Below, piece by piece: positions 30,773 to 43,835 of a stretch of DNA of 64,000 nucleotides. Each line of letters begins with the position of its first letter. The stretch's first letter is position 1. The position numbers and the translations under genes are program-made. The DNA is from Melieria omissa (lineage: Eukaryota; Arthropoda; Insecta; Diptera; Ulidiidae), in NCBI GenBank assembly GCA_963971225.1, contig OZ020267.1:33971989-34035988 (forward strand). The letters run 5' to 3'. The notes below the pieces were generated by a model. That model was not told where the DNA came from and ran no database searches. It saw nothing but the letters and a program-made list of their open reading frames with translations.

Positions 30773-32630
30773 ACCAAAATCGGAGTAGCTTTGATAGCAT
30801 AAGTGAGTTTGAAGACCATTTTGGTAAAAGGCACTCTTAGGCGAAGAAACTATTCAAAAACATTGGATTATTATTCAGCAACGAACAATACGACTGAAGA
30901 TAACTAAACAGATCAAAGTCAAAGTCTAATTCCTCCTAATTCTCAAAACATTAACTTTAGGAATAGTTTATGAAGCAAGTTAGTTCAGTGCAATAACTTC
31001 CAAAGACCAGAACGATATTAGGTTCGAGTCAAATGAATGGAATGACATGGATATGAGAGAAGGAGAGAAAGTGAACCCTAGAGGGTCTAATTTCTAAATC
31101 ACTCAAGATAGGTAGAACATAATGCTTAAGACTCGAAAGAAAAAGAGTAATAGAGGAGAGTGAGGTGGGGTTAAAAAAAGAGAGTAGTGGGGAAGTGCAC
31201 GAATTTCCTAGTTCCTTTTTTGTCTTTTTTTTTTGTCTCGAACAAACGCACAGGAGATGACCCCTATTAATGCGAGGCATTGCGTTTGTTCAGGAAGGAT
31301 AAAAAGGTTAGGAGATGGGGTTTCGAGAGAAGTGGTTATGGACTTTTGCCTTGAACCCATCAAGATCTTAGATCCTAGTTCCTTTAATCAATCTCAGGAG
31401 ATCCTCGTAACATCAGAACCCAAAATACGCAATCTCACAGAGAAAGTGCTTGTGCTGTCTACCTATGGCAGACAAGATGCGCAAGTTGGATCCTCGATGA
31501 TGCCCATTGCGATCATACATATGTTGACCCCATGGTTTGTGATAAATCCTACGATCCGGCGAGTATCTTTCCTACTTAAATTCAGAAAGAATACAGAATA
31601 CCCCTGACTTTCTGCTGGGGCCTAACACAAAACACTTGTGAGTCCTGTAACTTCCCAAACTAGAACAATGCTCCCTCTGTAAGTTGTTTACATAGAATTC
31701 AATCCAACCCAGGGTGCCTGGCTAGACTGGTGCCAGTTATTGGTTCTAGTCCCAAGGGCAGCAGTTCAAATAAAATTTTGACTTGTATTCATTGGACAAA
31801 CACAACACTGTTTGATTGATTGTTTGTTTGACCAAAGCAAGTGACTTTTGCTCTTATTGTTCTTCTTCTTACAATTTCTTTGGTTTCCCAACGATTTAAC
31901 ACAGAACTCCATTTAGCAGCCACCAGCACAGTTCACTCGAGTTTCTTCTGCACGATTCGCATGACAGCCGCTCCAGTAGTTGGTTAACCCACTCCAACAT
32001 TGAAAGGGAGTTTTGTTTAGAATTTCACTGTTTTCTTAATTTGCTTCTTCTTCTTCTTCTTGTGGCCAATTCACACAGTCAACTGACTTGGTTTGCTTTT
32101 GCTGCTTCATTTCTAATGCGCGTTGATTAAATCATTTGAACTTGTGACTCTTGTGATTTAAGTCAAACCAACACAGTGTTGAGTGTAAATTTCAATAATG
32201 TGATTGAAGTGGAAGATGTAGGAAGAACTAAAACTAGAGCTGAACAAATCATTGAGAATAGATGACCGTTGAAGAAATGTGTTAATGGGTCAAACTGATG
32301 ATCTGTGTCATGCGCAGAGAAAATAAAAAGTAGAAAACAGCATAATAATTTTTTTATTTGCATTTAATAAATAAAATGGGTGTGTTGAGTTAAATTAGAT
32401 TTTAAGAGCACAGAATGGAAAGTGAAATAATATGGTTTCGAAATAATTTGAATGGACAATGTGATTCAATTTTCGAGATGAAACATATTGTTGGATTAAC
32501 CCAGATATGCTTTCCGTAGTATAATTGATGTAACTGTATATATATAATATATAATTGAGGTAACTGTTCTTTAAATTTTCTAACATATGAATGTGTTGCT
32601 TAACCTCAAAAACTCAATAATCCAGCTAAG
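30773..32630. other. gene-free stretch
   Basis: A 124-codon frame at 31233-31607 has no recognisable motif. CTT repeats occur near 31860 and 32043-32062. A block at 31720-31790 has a B-box-like GGTTCTAGTCC but no usable A box. No gene called. Confidence 0.4.
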
Positions 32631-33152
32631 CCCTTTCGACCCAAAGTTTTCTGAGAGCAGCTTCACCTATTTGTCATCTTATAGCAAAAGCTACGATTGA
32701 TTTATGGGTTTAATTTAAGAAGACACCAACAAATTTATATTTTTAGAAGTGAATTCAGCGCAGACTACAAACATTTTACTGTTATCCTAAAAATTGTTTT
32801 CCAATAGTTTCCAGCGATATCAGGGAAAGTTTGTGTTCTTATTGAAGTCTACGAATTGGGCGCGTTTTATCAAAACGCTGTTTATTTACAATGGTAAAAT
32901 AAAATCAAAAAGTGATAATTTTGTGTTTTTCCATAAATATTAAATAATTTTTCTGTAATTAAAAAATATTGATACAAAATTTATTTAACCCGTTTTAAGC
33001 TAAAATCGTTCAAAAGTAAATTAGCTCTAGAACTCTAACAAAGAGGCGTGGTGACTTCAAATGTCGTGTACACACTTCTTAGGCATTTGTTTCATGATTT
33101 AAACACCAAACAATTATATCGAGACACAGGGTTAAATTTGGGGTCAAAAGGG
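32631..33152 (+). mobile_element. ~520-bp TTAA element, full-length copy
   Basis: Starts CCCTTTCGACCC after TAAG and ends GGGTCAAAAGGG before perfect TTAA (33153-33156), giving about a 12-bp terminal inverted repeat. Shares its whole length with 35345-35852 (inverted) and with the outer parts of 62550-63431; 3128-3352 is a fragment. Conserved blocks include GCGATATCAGGGAAAGTTTG and GAGGCGTGG. No coding capacity. Confidence 0.85.
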
Positions 33153-33156
33153 TTAA

Positions 33157-35340
33157 TATAAAATGTATAAATTCTTTTAAATAAACAGCAAATTTCAAAC
33201 TTCCTTTCACTTTTCAGTCAAGTGTAGCGAGTTGTTGAACCCATCAGCGACCAGCATTTCAAAAAGATAATCAAAAACCAATAAACCTTCATTTCTACGC
33301 ATTCAGTGCTCGTCATTTGCAGCTTGTTACAAAAAGCAACAAAAACACTTTTAACTAAATAGCCAGCAGCACTTCTTAACAAAGTCAACAACAGACACAG
33401 TCAAGTGGTTGCAGCCATATACTAATCATAACACTAAGAATCCATTAATTGCTCTTGCGGTGAACAGTTGTCTGTGTTTGGGTGCAGCGGAAATACACAA
33501 TTTCCGGCCGAAAATCCGCAGGGTGCTGAAAGGCTGTGTTGTTGATGTTATGTTTCAATCTCAGTGCGGCTATGCTGGTGGCAAATTCAATTAATAAAAC
33601 ACTTCAAAAAACACAATTCTTCTTGTTCTCGCTTCTTGAATGCTGGTGACAGTATTTATTAGAGAAATGGAAAAATGTGTGGGTTGGACACACATTGGTG
33701 GATTTTATAATACAAAATAGTATTGAAGCGGCACACATCACTAATAAACACAACAACAAAATAAAGAAAATATGAGAGCGAAAATGTCGATGGACCAAAT
33801 TCAAATATTGAAACAATTTCAAGCCCACTTAAGCACCAACAACAACCACAAAAGTCTAATACAGTGAAGCGAATTGAAAAACACTTGAGGCTATTTTCGA
33901 CAACTTAAACAAAAGTTGATTAACCGCCAGCAGGCAGTCACAATTAAAACAGCAACTCATTCTTTTGCATAGAATTTGCTTCGCACAACCATTTCTAGTT
34001 TTAACATTTCTAGTCAGGAAAAAGCATTTCCAAAATTTCACCGAAAATCACTAAAACACTCGACAAAGTGTATAATTAAAATTTCACCAAAAACCATTGC
34101 CACATTTTTATGACAAAGCGAGCGACATTCGACCACAATTCTGCGCAGCTCGACATAAAAAAGCCATTAAATTATTAAATATTGTAGATGAAATCGTACG
34201 CACTGTTTTATGGTCGACAATTACTTTTAACACCTCGCTACGCCTGTGGCCCCGGCGGCAACAACAACCACACCACTGCTTGACACGAAATTGAGAAAAT
34301 TAAATCTTTTTCTAAAGGCATGAAAATTTGAGAACCAGTTTCATTACGAAAACACGAACAGACAGACAGACATAATTTGGTCTTAATTTGGCCAAGTTGG
34401 AAGTAACCTAAAAACGACTACTGCCGCCGTCGCAGTAGAAATCCAGCAACAATAGACAAATTGTAAAGAAAATGTAGGAATTTGTAATTGAGAGGCGGCC
34501 ACGCACCGCACTTGCAGCGGACAATTAGTGCCGCAACAGTGGCACAAAGCAGTCGAGGGGCCAAATCGACCACGAAAAAGCAGCACGAACGCGGCCAACG
34601 CAACAAGAAAATCGTAGAAGTAAAAACCCCACAGACCAGTTGGCCAAGAAGTGGCAGAACGACACACCACAGCTGGCAGTGGTGACCGGCACAAAAGCGA
34701 CCACAGCACATCAGCGCAAAGCCTACAAAATCATGCAAAGTGTTAGCGACGAGCGGTGTAACATGAAGAAGAACAAGCACAAGATGAACAAGAACAAGCA
34801 CAAGATGAACAAAAACAAGCACAAGCTCGTACCGAAGGGAGTGGAAGCGAGAGAAGCGAATTGGGCGAGCCGAGTGCCGTTTGCCAGTAAACGAACTGTC
34901 ATTAAATTTAATAACCACTTTTACGCCTGAACTCGGTCGCCGCAAATGTCGCGACAAACCGTAAAAGAAATCAGCATCGTCCCAAGGGCCGCGGCTGCTA
35001 TCTGTACTCGTACCACGAATTGAGCAGTCGACATAACAGCAAACGACAGCTTAACTGCACAACGTGTGCCGTACAATTGAAATGATTTGAAATGATGGAG
35101 AAAGCGGGGAGAGCAGGGAGCCACCTCTATGACTGATGGATGGAGACAGTGCACATTCGCAGCTACGCATGTGCGCTCGCGCAAAGAACTTCATTGACAC
35201 GAAGCAGTAAATTGTTAACCCAATAGGCAACAATGCTGCAAAAACATACCAAAAATAGAATTCAAAGATTTGCTACTTTAAATCAGATAAGAATGGAACC
35301 TACGAGTCTCCGTAGCTGCTCTGCCTAACTTTCGTTCATT
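33157..35340. other. gene-free stretch, higher complexity
   Basis: 33.2-35.2 kb is mostly unique. A 24-bp repeat (AACAAGCACAAGATG) occurs three times at 34769-34827, and a GTT/CAA-type frame of 179 codons on the minus strand (34418-34957) includes its translation VLVLVHLV; not a gene. Confidence 0.4.
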
Positions 35341-35344
35341 GTAA

Positions 35345-35852
35345 CCCTCTCGACCCCAAATTTTATCATGTGTCTCGATATTCATTTTTGATATTTAAAT
35401 CATGAAACATTTGGGTAACAAGTGTGCACACGACATTTGAGGTCTCCACGCCTCTTTGTTAGAGTTCTAGAGCTAGTTTCCTTTTGAACAATTTTAGCTT
35501 AAAATGAGTTTAATAAATTTTGTATCAATATTTTTTAATTACAGAAAAATTATTCAATATTTATGGAAAAATACAAAATTATCACTTTCTGACTTTATTT
35601 AACCATCATTAAAAAAAACAGGGTTTTGATCAGAGGCGCCCAATTCGTAGACTTCAATTAGAACAAAAACTTTCGCTGATATCGCTGCAAATTATTTGAA
35701 ATTATTTCGAGGATAACAATAAAATGTTTGCTTTGAATTCTCTTCTAAAAATATTAATTTGTTGGTGCCTTCTTTAATTAAGCCATAAATCACTTTGCTA
35801 TAAGATGACAAATTGTTGAAGTTTCTCTCAGGCAACTTTGGAGTCGAAAGGA
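35345..35852 (-). mobile_element. ~520-bp TTAA element, inverted copy
   Basis: Starts CCCTCTCGACCCC and ends GGAGTCGAAAGGA before perfect TTAA (35853-35856); the left flank is GTAA. Same family as 32631-33152 in the opposite orientation. 508 bp. Confidence 0.85.
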
Positions 35853-35879
35853 TTAATTAATGGAATTTAAATCATGCAA

Positions 35880-36690
35880 GGATTAATTTTCCGCTTCCTT
35901 ACTTTAAGACTTTCATACTACTTTTTGCACTTTCATACTACTTTTCACTTTCACTTGCTGACTTTTTACTACTATTCTTTCTCAATTCCATATACGCCCT
36001 TTCTTTCTGACGTATTTTCTCACTTACGTCCTTACTTCAAATTTCGATTACTGTCCAACTTCTTTACTTCCATACCTTCTTTTCATTTTTAAATCTCCAC
36101 CTCCACCTTTGTGCCTTTTTCGTATTTTCCTACATCGTTACTTCCATCGCTCCTTACTCTTCATTCTCTTACATCCGTACCTCCTCACATTCTCTTCTCC
36201 TTCCTTACCCTCTTATTTCATTACCGCCTCACCTTCTAACTGTCTTACATACTGTTTACCTTACTCTCTTACCTACTTACTACTATTCCATTTCGTATTT
36301 TCATGCATCGTTATTTACATCGCTCCTTACTCTTCATTCTCTTAAATCCTTACCTCCTCACCCTCTCTCCTTCTTACGGCTTTAATTCCTTGTTTTCTTC
36401 CACTTTTTTAAGTAAACGCCACAACTTTTTGCTTTCTTACACACTGTTTTCCTTACTCTCTTACTTTGTCACTATTTTTCCATTTCGTATTTTCATGAAT
36501 CGTAAATTACATCCCTCCTTACTCTTCATTCCCTTCACTCCTTCCCTCATCTTCTCACCTTCTTACGGTTTAACTTCTTTGTTTTCTTACTCTTTTTTTT
36601 AGTTACCGCCTCAACTTCTTACTGTCTTATATCCTGTTTTCCTTACTCTTTTACTTTCTTACCACTTCTATTATTTTTTCGTATTTTTGA
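35880..36690 (+). repeat. pyrimidine-strand satellite, ~173-194-bp units
   Basis: The plus strand is strikingly C/T-rich (CTTACT, CTTCC words throughout). CGTATTTTC with a following CAT.GTTA block starts at about 36120, 36293, 36487 and a remnant at 36679, spacing 173-194 bp. Units carry TCGCTCCTTACTCTTCATTC. Short hydrophobic frames on the plus strand are compositional artefacts. Confidence 0.8.
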
Positions 36691-36832
36691 GGGGGTTCTG
36701 GGTGTTCGACCCCTTTAAATATCGGTTTACTACTAAACTGTGTGTCCCAAATATAATTTCAAATGGTATTGGATTCAAAAGTTGTGTATGAAACCCAAAT
36801 GAAATCCTTTGCGCGCCACTAATGTTGACTAC

Positions 36833-36972
36833 CAGTGGCGCACACAGGATTTAATTTTGGGAGGTTTTGCGTGCGACTTTTGAGGTCAATTTCTTTTGAA
36901 AATATATTTGGCACCAGCAACTTTTCTATTTGAGTGGTTTGAACGCCAGTTTCCCCCCTGTGCGCGCCACTG
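36833..36972 (+). mobile_element. 140-bp hAT-type mini element
   Basis: Terminal inverted repeats CAGTGGCGCACACAGG and CCTGTGCGCGCCACTG (one mismatch). Flanks TTGACTAC and TTGACAAT agree at 6 of 8 positions, consistent with a decayed 8-bp duplication. Same family as 29667-29803. Confidence 0.75.
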
Positions 36973-37059
36973 TTGACAATAAATACAATGATACAATGAT
37001 AAGAGGTGGACAGGGAGGATCAAAGACCTCTCAGAGCACTCAGTCATTGCCGACCATTA

Positions 37060-37425
37060 TATCTGCTTTTATGGGAGAGTTGAGATTAGAGCGCTGCCTT
37101 CTCATGCCAGAAGTCCTAGGTTCGATTCCTAGCTCGGGCTGGTGCAACACTCGTCCACTTCTATTGCTATCCACATAAAGCAGATGAAAATTGCAAAAAA
37201 CTTGGCCTCCAAGTGTAAAACAAAAACTGTCACGAAATGGCCATTCATATTCGGCGTAAAACTTCAGGTCCCCTCTTCGATCTTTTTGAGATGTGGGTTG
37301 TAACACATGTTGGGAAAAACCGTGTTGCACACATACTTCAAACGGGTGGCATTTGTGGTATCATAGTGACCTAAGTGTGTCTCATACAGAGGCAACCACT
37401 ACAACCTACCCTACCTGGGATAGAC
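37060..37425 (+). mobile_element. tRNA-derived SINE, copy 2
   Basis: The head TTAGAGCGCTGCCTTCTCAT followed by AAGTCCTAGGTTCGATTCCT and AGCTCGGGC looks like the 3' two thirds of a tRNA, with a perfect CTAGG/CCTAG T-stem and consensus B box. The tail block CTTCAAACGGGTGGCATTTG with TGTGGTAT is shared with 1-205. GTAAAACTTCAGGTCCC in the body resembles the SINE at 18009. It is not a functional tRNA gene because the acceptor and D-arm 5' half do not pair. Confidence 0.7.
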
Positions 37426-37648
37426 TAAAGAAAGGATGAGAGTAAACGATTGTGCATGGGATTGGAAATTAAGGGTTTGCTTTTCACTTGAACTTCCTAG
37501 GCTCTCCGAAGAACCTAAGAAGATCGGGTAGGTGTATAGCATAGCATATACGCATGAACCCATGCTTAGCATATTGCTTCATAATAAGCGCCTCCTGGCC
37601 CTCACACACGCTGGATAGCAACAGAGATAGTTCCAGCCAACTAACTAT

Positions 37649-37955
37649 GGTTGGTTGGTTAGTTTCAAGGGCGAGGTATCGACATCCAATTATCACCGTT
37701 TTGTCACCACTATTCCCGGTAGATACTATTCGGTATTTTGGTGTGTTGTCTTCTGGACTATATAGCCTCTCTATCCAGTCCGAGAGGTTAATGCAGACGA
37801 ATAGCGAGTGGAGCACTTCGCTATCGCCTCGAAATTCTGCAATATTAGCTTGTCCAGTACTTTTCCTCTCCTTCTTGATAGAGCCGGACAGTTGAAGAGA
37901 AAGTGAAAGAAAGTTTCTTCTCGTTCGTGTTCTTGAAGCTGTAATAGTTGCGTTT
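37649..37955 (-). pseudogene. 3' fragment of an RNase H-type non-LTR element
   Basis: On the minus strand EREETFFHFLFNCPALSRRR (about 37870-37930) is the C-terminal H..C finger half plus its basic tail, closely resembling EEKETIQHFLCDCPALARRR of the ORF at 53254-55833. Downstream, the 3' UTR shares ATAGTGGT.ACAAAACGG and TAATTGGATG with that element and ends in the same AACCAACCAACC tail (GGTTGGTTGGTTAG at 37649-37662 on the plus strand). So both belong to one or two sister families. The rest is 5'-truncated. Confidence 0.8.
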
Positions 37956-38900
37956 CTTTCAATAGTTGGGTTAAAATGTTAGTCAAGGTATCAAAGAAAA
38001 AAATACTTATAAACTCACACAACCAGCTCTGATGTGTCTTACTTAATTTATTCTCCGTAAGTAGGTGACAACAAAAATATTAAAGACCACTTTCTTTTTC
38101 AAATGTTATGACAAATTGTTCTTGTTTTCCATACCAAACATGGACAATAAATCAACTAAGGCGGGTCAGTAGCAGTTCTTAAGAAATGAGAACAATAATA
38201 TTTTTTACTTTCACCAATTGTCAAAGAAACATCTTCACAACAATCCACTGTGTGCTCATTTGAAACGCTATTGTTGCTCAACTCTTTCTTAAAACAAATT
38301 TAAATATTCTGCCCGTCCACCAAAGGGTTAAAAGTAAAAGCATACATTGTTTTACTTAACGGGCGCAAGTAAGATTGAGTGCACAATTATAAGAAAATCA
38401 CTGAGTGCTGTAAGCACTCTTTCACTATTCAACGTCAGTCGTTCGTCATGTCTGACTTTTGTTTCTAAATATCGTCGGTTGGTGAGTGCCTCAGCTTTAA
38501 TGGCTGCGTACTTATGCCTATGGTTTGTTTATGTTGGTTTTGTGCTATTTTTTTCGCTTATTATTTACTTTGCCGGTGGTCCTCCATGCTCATTTAATGA
38601 TCAACAACTCAATGATTTACATTGATGGGCCACAAAACGTCGCAGCGGCGCAAAACAAAGAATAGAAGAGCAGCGAGCAAGGAAGCATGCAGAGAATAAT
38701 TCTTGCTGTTACTGCTTAAACGTTTGGCATTATTAATCAATTTGCCGGTAATTAAGATTCAAGTCAATTAAGTAAATGCATGAGGGGTATTGAGGAGAAC
38801 TGAGGCGTCACAGTGGGTGCTGCCGTGTGTGACCGTTTGCCTTGAAATGTCACTGACACGTGCAAAGCTTTCTGGGGGGAAATTGTAAGTGATTAACAAT
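37956..38900. other. gene-free stretch
   Basis: No gene recognised; a 92-codon frame at 38347-38625 has a hydrophobic stretch but no conserved motif or supporting context. Confidence 0.4.
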
Positions 38901-38904
38901 GAAG

Positions 38905-40190
38905 ATTGGTTAAAGTTAAGCTGAAGTTAAGTGCTTGAAAGGTCATCTAAATTGATTATGAAATGCTTTAGCGAAATTTCGAAAACCTTTTGGTTGGAAT
39001 AGTCTGCTTACTGCTTCCACAGTTAAAACTAAACAACAATGAAATTCTTTTGCAATGAAAGCAAAAAATATATGTAAAACTAGTTAAAGTTAAGTCGACT
39101 AGTTAAAGTTAAACTGAAGCTAAGTGTTTGAAAGGTTGTTATATACATTACAGAAATTTCTGAAACCTTTTTTTTGCAATAGTCTGCTTACTGCTTCCAC
39201 ATTCAAAACTAAACAACAATGACTTTTTTTTTTGATAAAAGCAAAAAAAAAACAGTCAACTAGTTAAAGTTAAGCTGAAGTTAAGTGTTTGAAAGATCAT
39301 ATAAATTGATTATCAAATACTTTAGCGAAATTTCTGAAACCATTTTGTTGCAATAGTCTGCTTACTGTTTCCACATTCAAAACTAAACAACAATGCATTT
39401 TTTTTTAATAAAAGCAAAAAAATATATAGAAAAAACAGTCAACTAGTTAAAGTTAAACTGAAGTTAAGTGATTGAAAGGTCATCTTAATTGATTATCAAA
39501 TACTTTAGCGAAATTTCTGAAACCTTTTTGTTGCAATAGTTTGCTTCCACATTCAAAACTAAACAACAATGCATTTTTTTTTAATAAAAGCAAAAAAACA
39601 TATGGAAAAAAACAGTCAACTAGTTAAAGTTAAGCTGAAGTTAAGTGCTTGAAAGGTCATCTAAATTGATTATCAAATATTTTAGCAAAATTTCTGAAAC
39701 CTTTTTGTTGCAATAGTTCGCTTTCTGTTTACTTTACCACAGTAAACACTAAACATCAATGCATTTTTCTTAATGAAAGATAAAAAATATATGGAAAAAA
39801 CAGTCAGCTAGTTAAAGTTAAGTTGAAGTTAAGTGATTGAAAGGTCATCTAAATTGATTATCAAATACTTTAACGAAATTTCTGAACCTTTTTTGTTGCA
39901 ATAGTCTGCTTACTGCTTCCACAGTTAAAACTAAACAACAATGATTTTTTTTCAATTTTTTTAAGAAAGCAAAAAATATATGGAAAAACAGTCAACTAGT
40001 TAAAGTTAAGCTGTAGTTAAATGCTTGAAAGGTCATCTAAATTGTTTCTCAAATATTTTAGTGAAATTTCTGAAGCTTTTTTGTTGCAATAGTCTGCTTA
40101 CTGCTTCCACAGTTAAAACTAAACAATAACAAGAATCTTTTGCAATGAAAGCAACAAAAAAATTTGAAAACACAGTCAACACATAAAAAG
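38905..40190 (+). repeat. ~180-bp tandem array, seven units
   Basis: GTTAAAGTTAA starts at 38909, 39102, 39263, 39446, 39623, 39811 and 39999 (spacing 161-193 bp). Each unit contains GAAAGGTCAT, GCGAAATTTCTGAAACC, TTGCAATAGTCTGCTTACTG and AAACTAAACAACAATG. Length changes come from A-runs. Noncoding. Confidence 0.9.
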
Positions 40191-42135
40191 TAAAGGTTTA
40201 AAGTAAAGTTTTTGCTTATGTAAACTTGTTGCAAAAATAAATTTTGCCTATGCAAAACTTTTTCCATAAAAACAATAATGCACCAAACTTATTTAAGAAG
40301 TATTTGCATAAAATATGAAAATTAAAGCTGAACAAAAAATAAGAAACTTGCAAAAGTGGCAAAATGGAGACAGGAAGTGGTCAAGTGTCATGAAAAGAAG
40401 AAAAATTAAACAAATGAAACAAAAAAAATTTGCAAACTTGAGCAAAAACGTAGTTGTTGCATGAAAATTTATATATACCAAAAGAAAGATGAATGTGTAT
40501 AAGAAAAAAAATCAATAAATGTTGTACTAAACTAAGGCAACTTGGGGCTGTTAAGTTTTCAATAAAACACAAACAGATGGAAAAAGTTTTGTACAATGAA
40601 CATTTTTTTTTTAATTTTTTTATGAATTTGAAACAATGCTTTTGTCGCACCTGTCATCACCACTAATCGGAATTTTTCTCATACACTCACACCTTGTCAT
40701 TGTTGTCGTTACACCATTATTGTTCTAATTGTCAGAAATTGAAGCCCTTCATTCATTTTTACACACACAACAAAGTGTGTAAAAAACACATGTCGGGCCA
40801 CACATTTTTCCTTCATAGTTGAGTGCGTCGAAATTGTCAACTGTCATGACCACTGCCACTGATTAAGCATTGGACATTCATTTCCTCTATTCGTCCTGCG
40901 TTGGCGCGTGTAACGGCTGCCTGAGTGCGTGTGTGTGTGTGTGTGCGTGTGAGTGTGTGTGTGTAGCGGAAGTGCTGGCATAACCGTCGCTCAGCCATTG
41001 TTGAATTTTCACAGCAGTCTACAATAAACATCCACTTGGCTCTAATTAATATCGACGCTCGAACAAAGGTCGACCCGAAAAATTCTATACAACAACAAAC
41101 AAACTCAGCAGCACGCAACTGTTCAAGCAAATAAGACCCAAATATTTCACATGTTTTTGATATATGTTGTGCGTGGTGTACATAATGTAGACGAATAATA
41201 AATGTTGTATGTGTGTTTGTGTATTTTTAGGTGCGCCCTCAAATATTTCTCAAATTTTATGTTTATGTGTTCTTCTCACATTTGTAGCGACTGTTGTAGG
41301 TTGTCGTTGTTGTTGGCTGGCGGCCGTTGGTTGTGCGCGTGCGTGCCACATAAAAGCGCGCACCGGTGTCAGTGCCGGTGTCTGCACGTCTGCCGTTTCG
41401 TTGCTGTCGCCGTATGCAGAGTCACTTAAATTTAGGGATTGTCTTGTGTCAGCAGTAATGAACGATTTGAAATTCATCGGCAGATGTTTGACTTGCAGCC
41501 TTCGTGTGTGCTGCTCTGCGTCTTGCGTTGCCGCGCAGTTATAAATATTGTACACGCAGTAATTATAGGTTAGGCCGCATGCCATCAGCAGCAACGCGCG
41601 CATATGTTTGACATTTCCTACTTTGCGCATGCGCAGTAAAATTCTTTTGTTTACCAAGCATTCATGTCTACGAAAGGCGTAGCCGCAAAATTTGTCGTAT
41701 ATTTTAGTGTTGTTGCCTGGCAATGCTATATTTTGCAGAAATATTTTTACAATATTTTATTTTAAATTAAAAGTAAACCATTTACTTGACTCAAAAATTT
41801 TTAAAATTTCAATCTACATATGAAATTCGAAAATTTATGATTTTTGTAAATGGTCGAAAAATTCACTTTTTACAACTTCCACCATCAGTAATTTCCCCAA
41901 ATTTCATCTGATTTAGACAATCTGTTTATATATGGAAAGACTAACGTATTATCTTCTGACCCACGGACAGTTTGTGTTAGTCGTATGATTCGTTTACGAG
42001 ATATGTGCTCATAACTGAAACAAGGAAAACCCTGGATTTTCGAAGATTTTTCAAAAACGCTTCTTACAAAATTTTTTAATTTTCAAATTCGTATTCAGCG
42101 GCCCAAAGTTAGTCTAGAAAATACTTTTGTTTTTA
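40191..42135. other. gene-free stretch with a GT microsatellite
   Basis: (GT)n lies at 40926-40963. Higher-complexity sequence at 40800-41700 has overlapping frames on both strands with no domain. AT-rich thereafter. Confidence 0.45.
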
Positions 42136-42139
42136 TTAA

Positions 42140-43831
42140 CCCATTTTTTGTCGAGTAGTGTAATTGTTTGTCCTGACTGACTGACTGATTCATCATTGCC
42201 CAACCTAAACCGCTAAAGCTACAAACATGAAATTTGAACTTTAGGTGCATCTTGAAAAATGAACCTCCGCTAAAATGGGATTTTTAAAAGTCGGGGTCTA
42301 AAAGGACAAAACATGCGTTAAGGTGTTTTATGAAGAAACCCAATTTTCTGGGCCTATTGATTTCAAATTTGGTCAAAACAAAAATCAAAATTCGAAAATT
42401 AAATTTAATGGCGTCAACAATGGGTTAAAGTTCATATACGGAAAGACTGGGAAGAAACCTTGAACCGATTGGCCTATTAACTTCAAAGTTGGTGAAACCA
42501 CTTCAAATCAAAAATAATTTGACACATGTTTCTCATTTTTTTTTAATCTAAACTTAAAGGGATCCTTGGTTCATCATTTATAATTTGTATGAAGAAATAT
42601 GTGTGATTTCTGACCCCTACTGGCTTCAAACTTGATCAAAGTACTCTTAGTGAGAAATAATTCAATGAGTGTTTTTATATTGAAAAAAAAAACGGATGGT
42701 CAGCGACAGGTTAAACGTTATTATGGAGAAACTGTGAAAAAACATGGATTAATGGGATTATTGACTTGAAATTTGGTGAAAATACTCTTGGTGAGAAATA
42801 ATTCGACACGTGTTCCTTTTAAAAAATGTAAAATTTAAAATTTTTTTAAAATACAAAACTGGCGGGTTCAACGACGGGTTAAAAGTTTATATAGAGAAAT
42901 TGTGAAAAAAATTAATGGGCCTATTTACTTCAAACTCGGTGAAAGTATTTTTAGTGAAAAATAATTTCACACGTGTTTTTCATATTAAAAAAAAATCAAA
43001 ATCTAATGGAAACAAGATTTTATGGGCCTTTTGACTTCAAACATAGTGAAAACGCTTAACAGGCGAAATAATTCTATACGTGTTTTTAATTTTTACGAAA
43101 ATAAAATCTGACGGGGTCAACGACGGGTTAAGATCTTGTATGAAGACTCTGTGAAAAAACATGAATTCATGGGCGTTTTGACTTCAAACTGGGTGAAAAT
43201 ATTCTTATTGAAAAATAATTCCACACTTTTTTTAATTTTTTCAAAAATCAAAATCTAACGGGAACAACAATGGGTTAAAAGTTTGTTTGGAGAAACGAGA
43301 CTTTATAGACCTTTTTACTTCAAACTTAGTCAAAGCACTTTACATGTGAAATAATTCGATACATGTTTTTAATTTTCTTCGAAAATCAAAATCTGACGGG
43401 GTCAACGACGGGTTAAAGTTCTGTATGAAGATTCTGTGAAGACATATGAATACAGGAGCCCATTGGTTTCAAACTTGGTGAAAGTACTCTTAGTAAGAAA
43501 TAACTCGATACGTTTTTACATTTTTGCGAAAATCAAAATGTAACGGGGTCAACAATGGGTTAAAAATTTTATGAAAAAACTGTGAAAAAACATGAATTAA
43601 TTCACTTGAAACTTGATGAAAGTACTCTTAGTGAGAAATAATTATTTGAAATTATAATTTGAGACGTGTTTTTAATTTTTTCGAAAATAAAAATTTGACG
43701 GGTCAACGATGGGTTAAGTGTTTGTATGGGGAAAGATGACTTAATGCGCCAATTGACTTCAAATATGGTGAAATCACTTCAAATGAGAAATAATTATCTT
43801 TTCCTAAAAATCTGACGGGATCAACAAAGTG
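42140..43831 (+). repeat. TTAA-bounded repeat with tandemly expanded interior
   Basis: Starts TTAACCCATTTTTTGTC and ends CAACAAAGTG then TTAA (43832-43835). Inside, the word GTCAACRAYGGGTTAA recurs at about 42412, 42697, 42865, 43114, 43262, 43399, 43547 and 43701, with spacer text such as CTTCAAACTTGGTGAAAGTA and GAGAAATAATTC. Spacing is irregular (about 120-285 bp). Each unit end reproduces the element's terminal TTAA motif. Noncoding. Confidence 0.7.
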
Positions 43832-43835
43832 TTAA

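Noticed and set aside
31710..31760. SINE-like pol III boxes
   Set aside because: The B-box-like word has a mismatch at a key position, the A-box-like word does not fit the consensus and lies too close.
34418..34957. 179-codon minus-strand frame with a VLVLVHL repeat
   Set aside because: The repeat is the antisense of a 24-bp DNA repeat; no family match and overlapping frames on the plus strand.
37085..37140. Possible tRNA gene
   Set aside because: Perfect T-arm but the 5' third does not form acceptor or D stems; part of a SINE.
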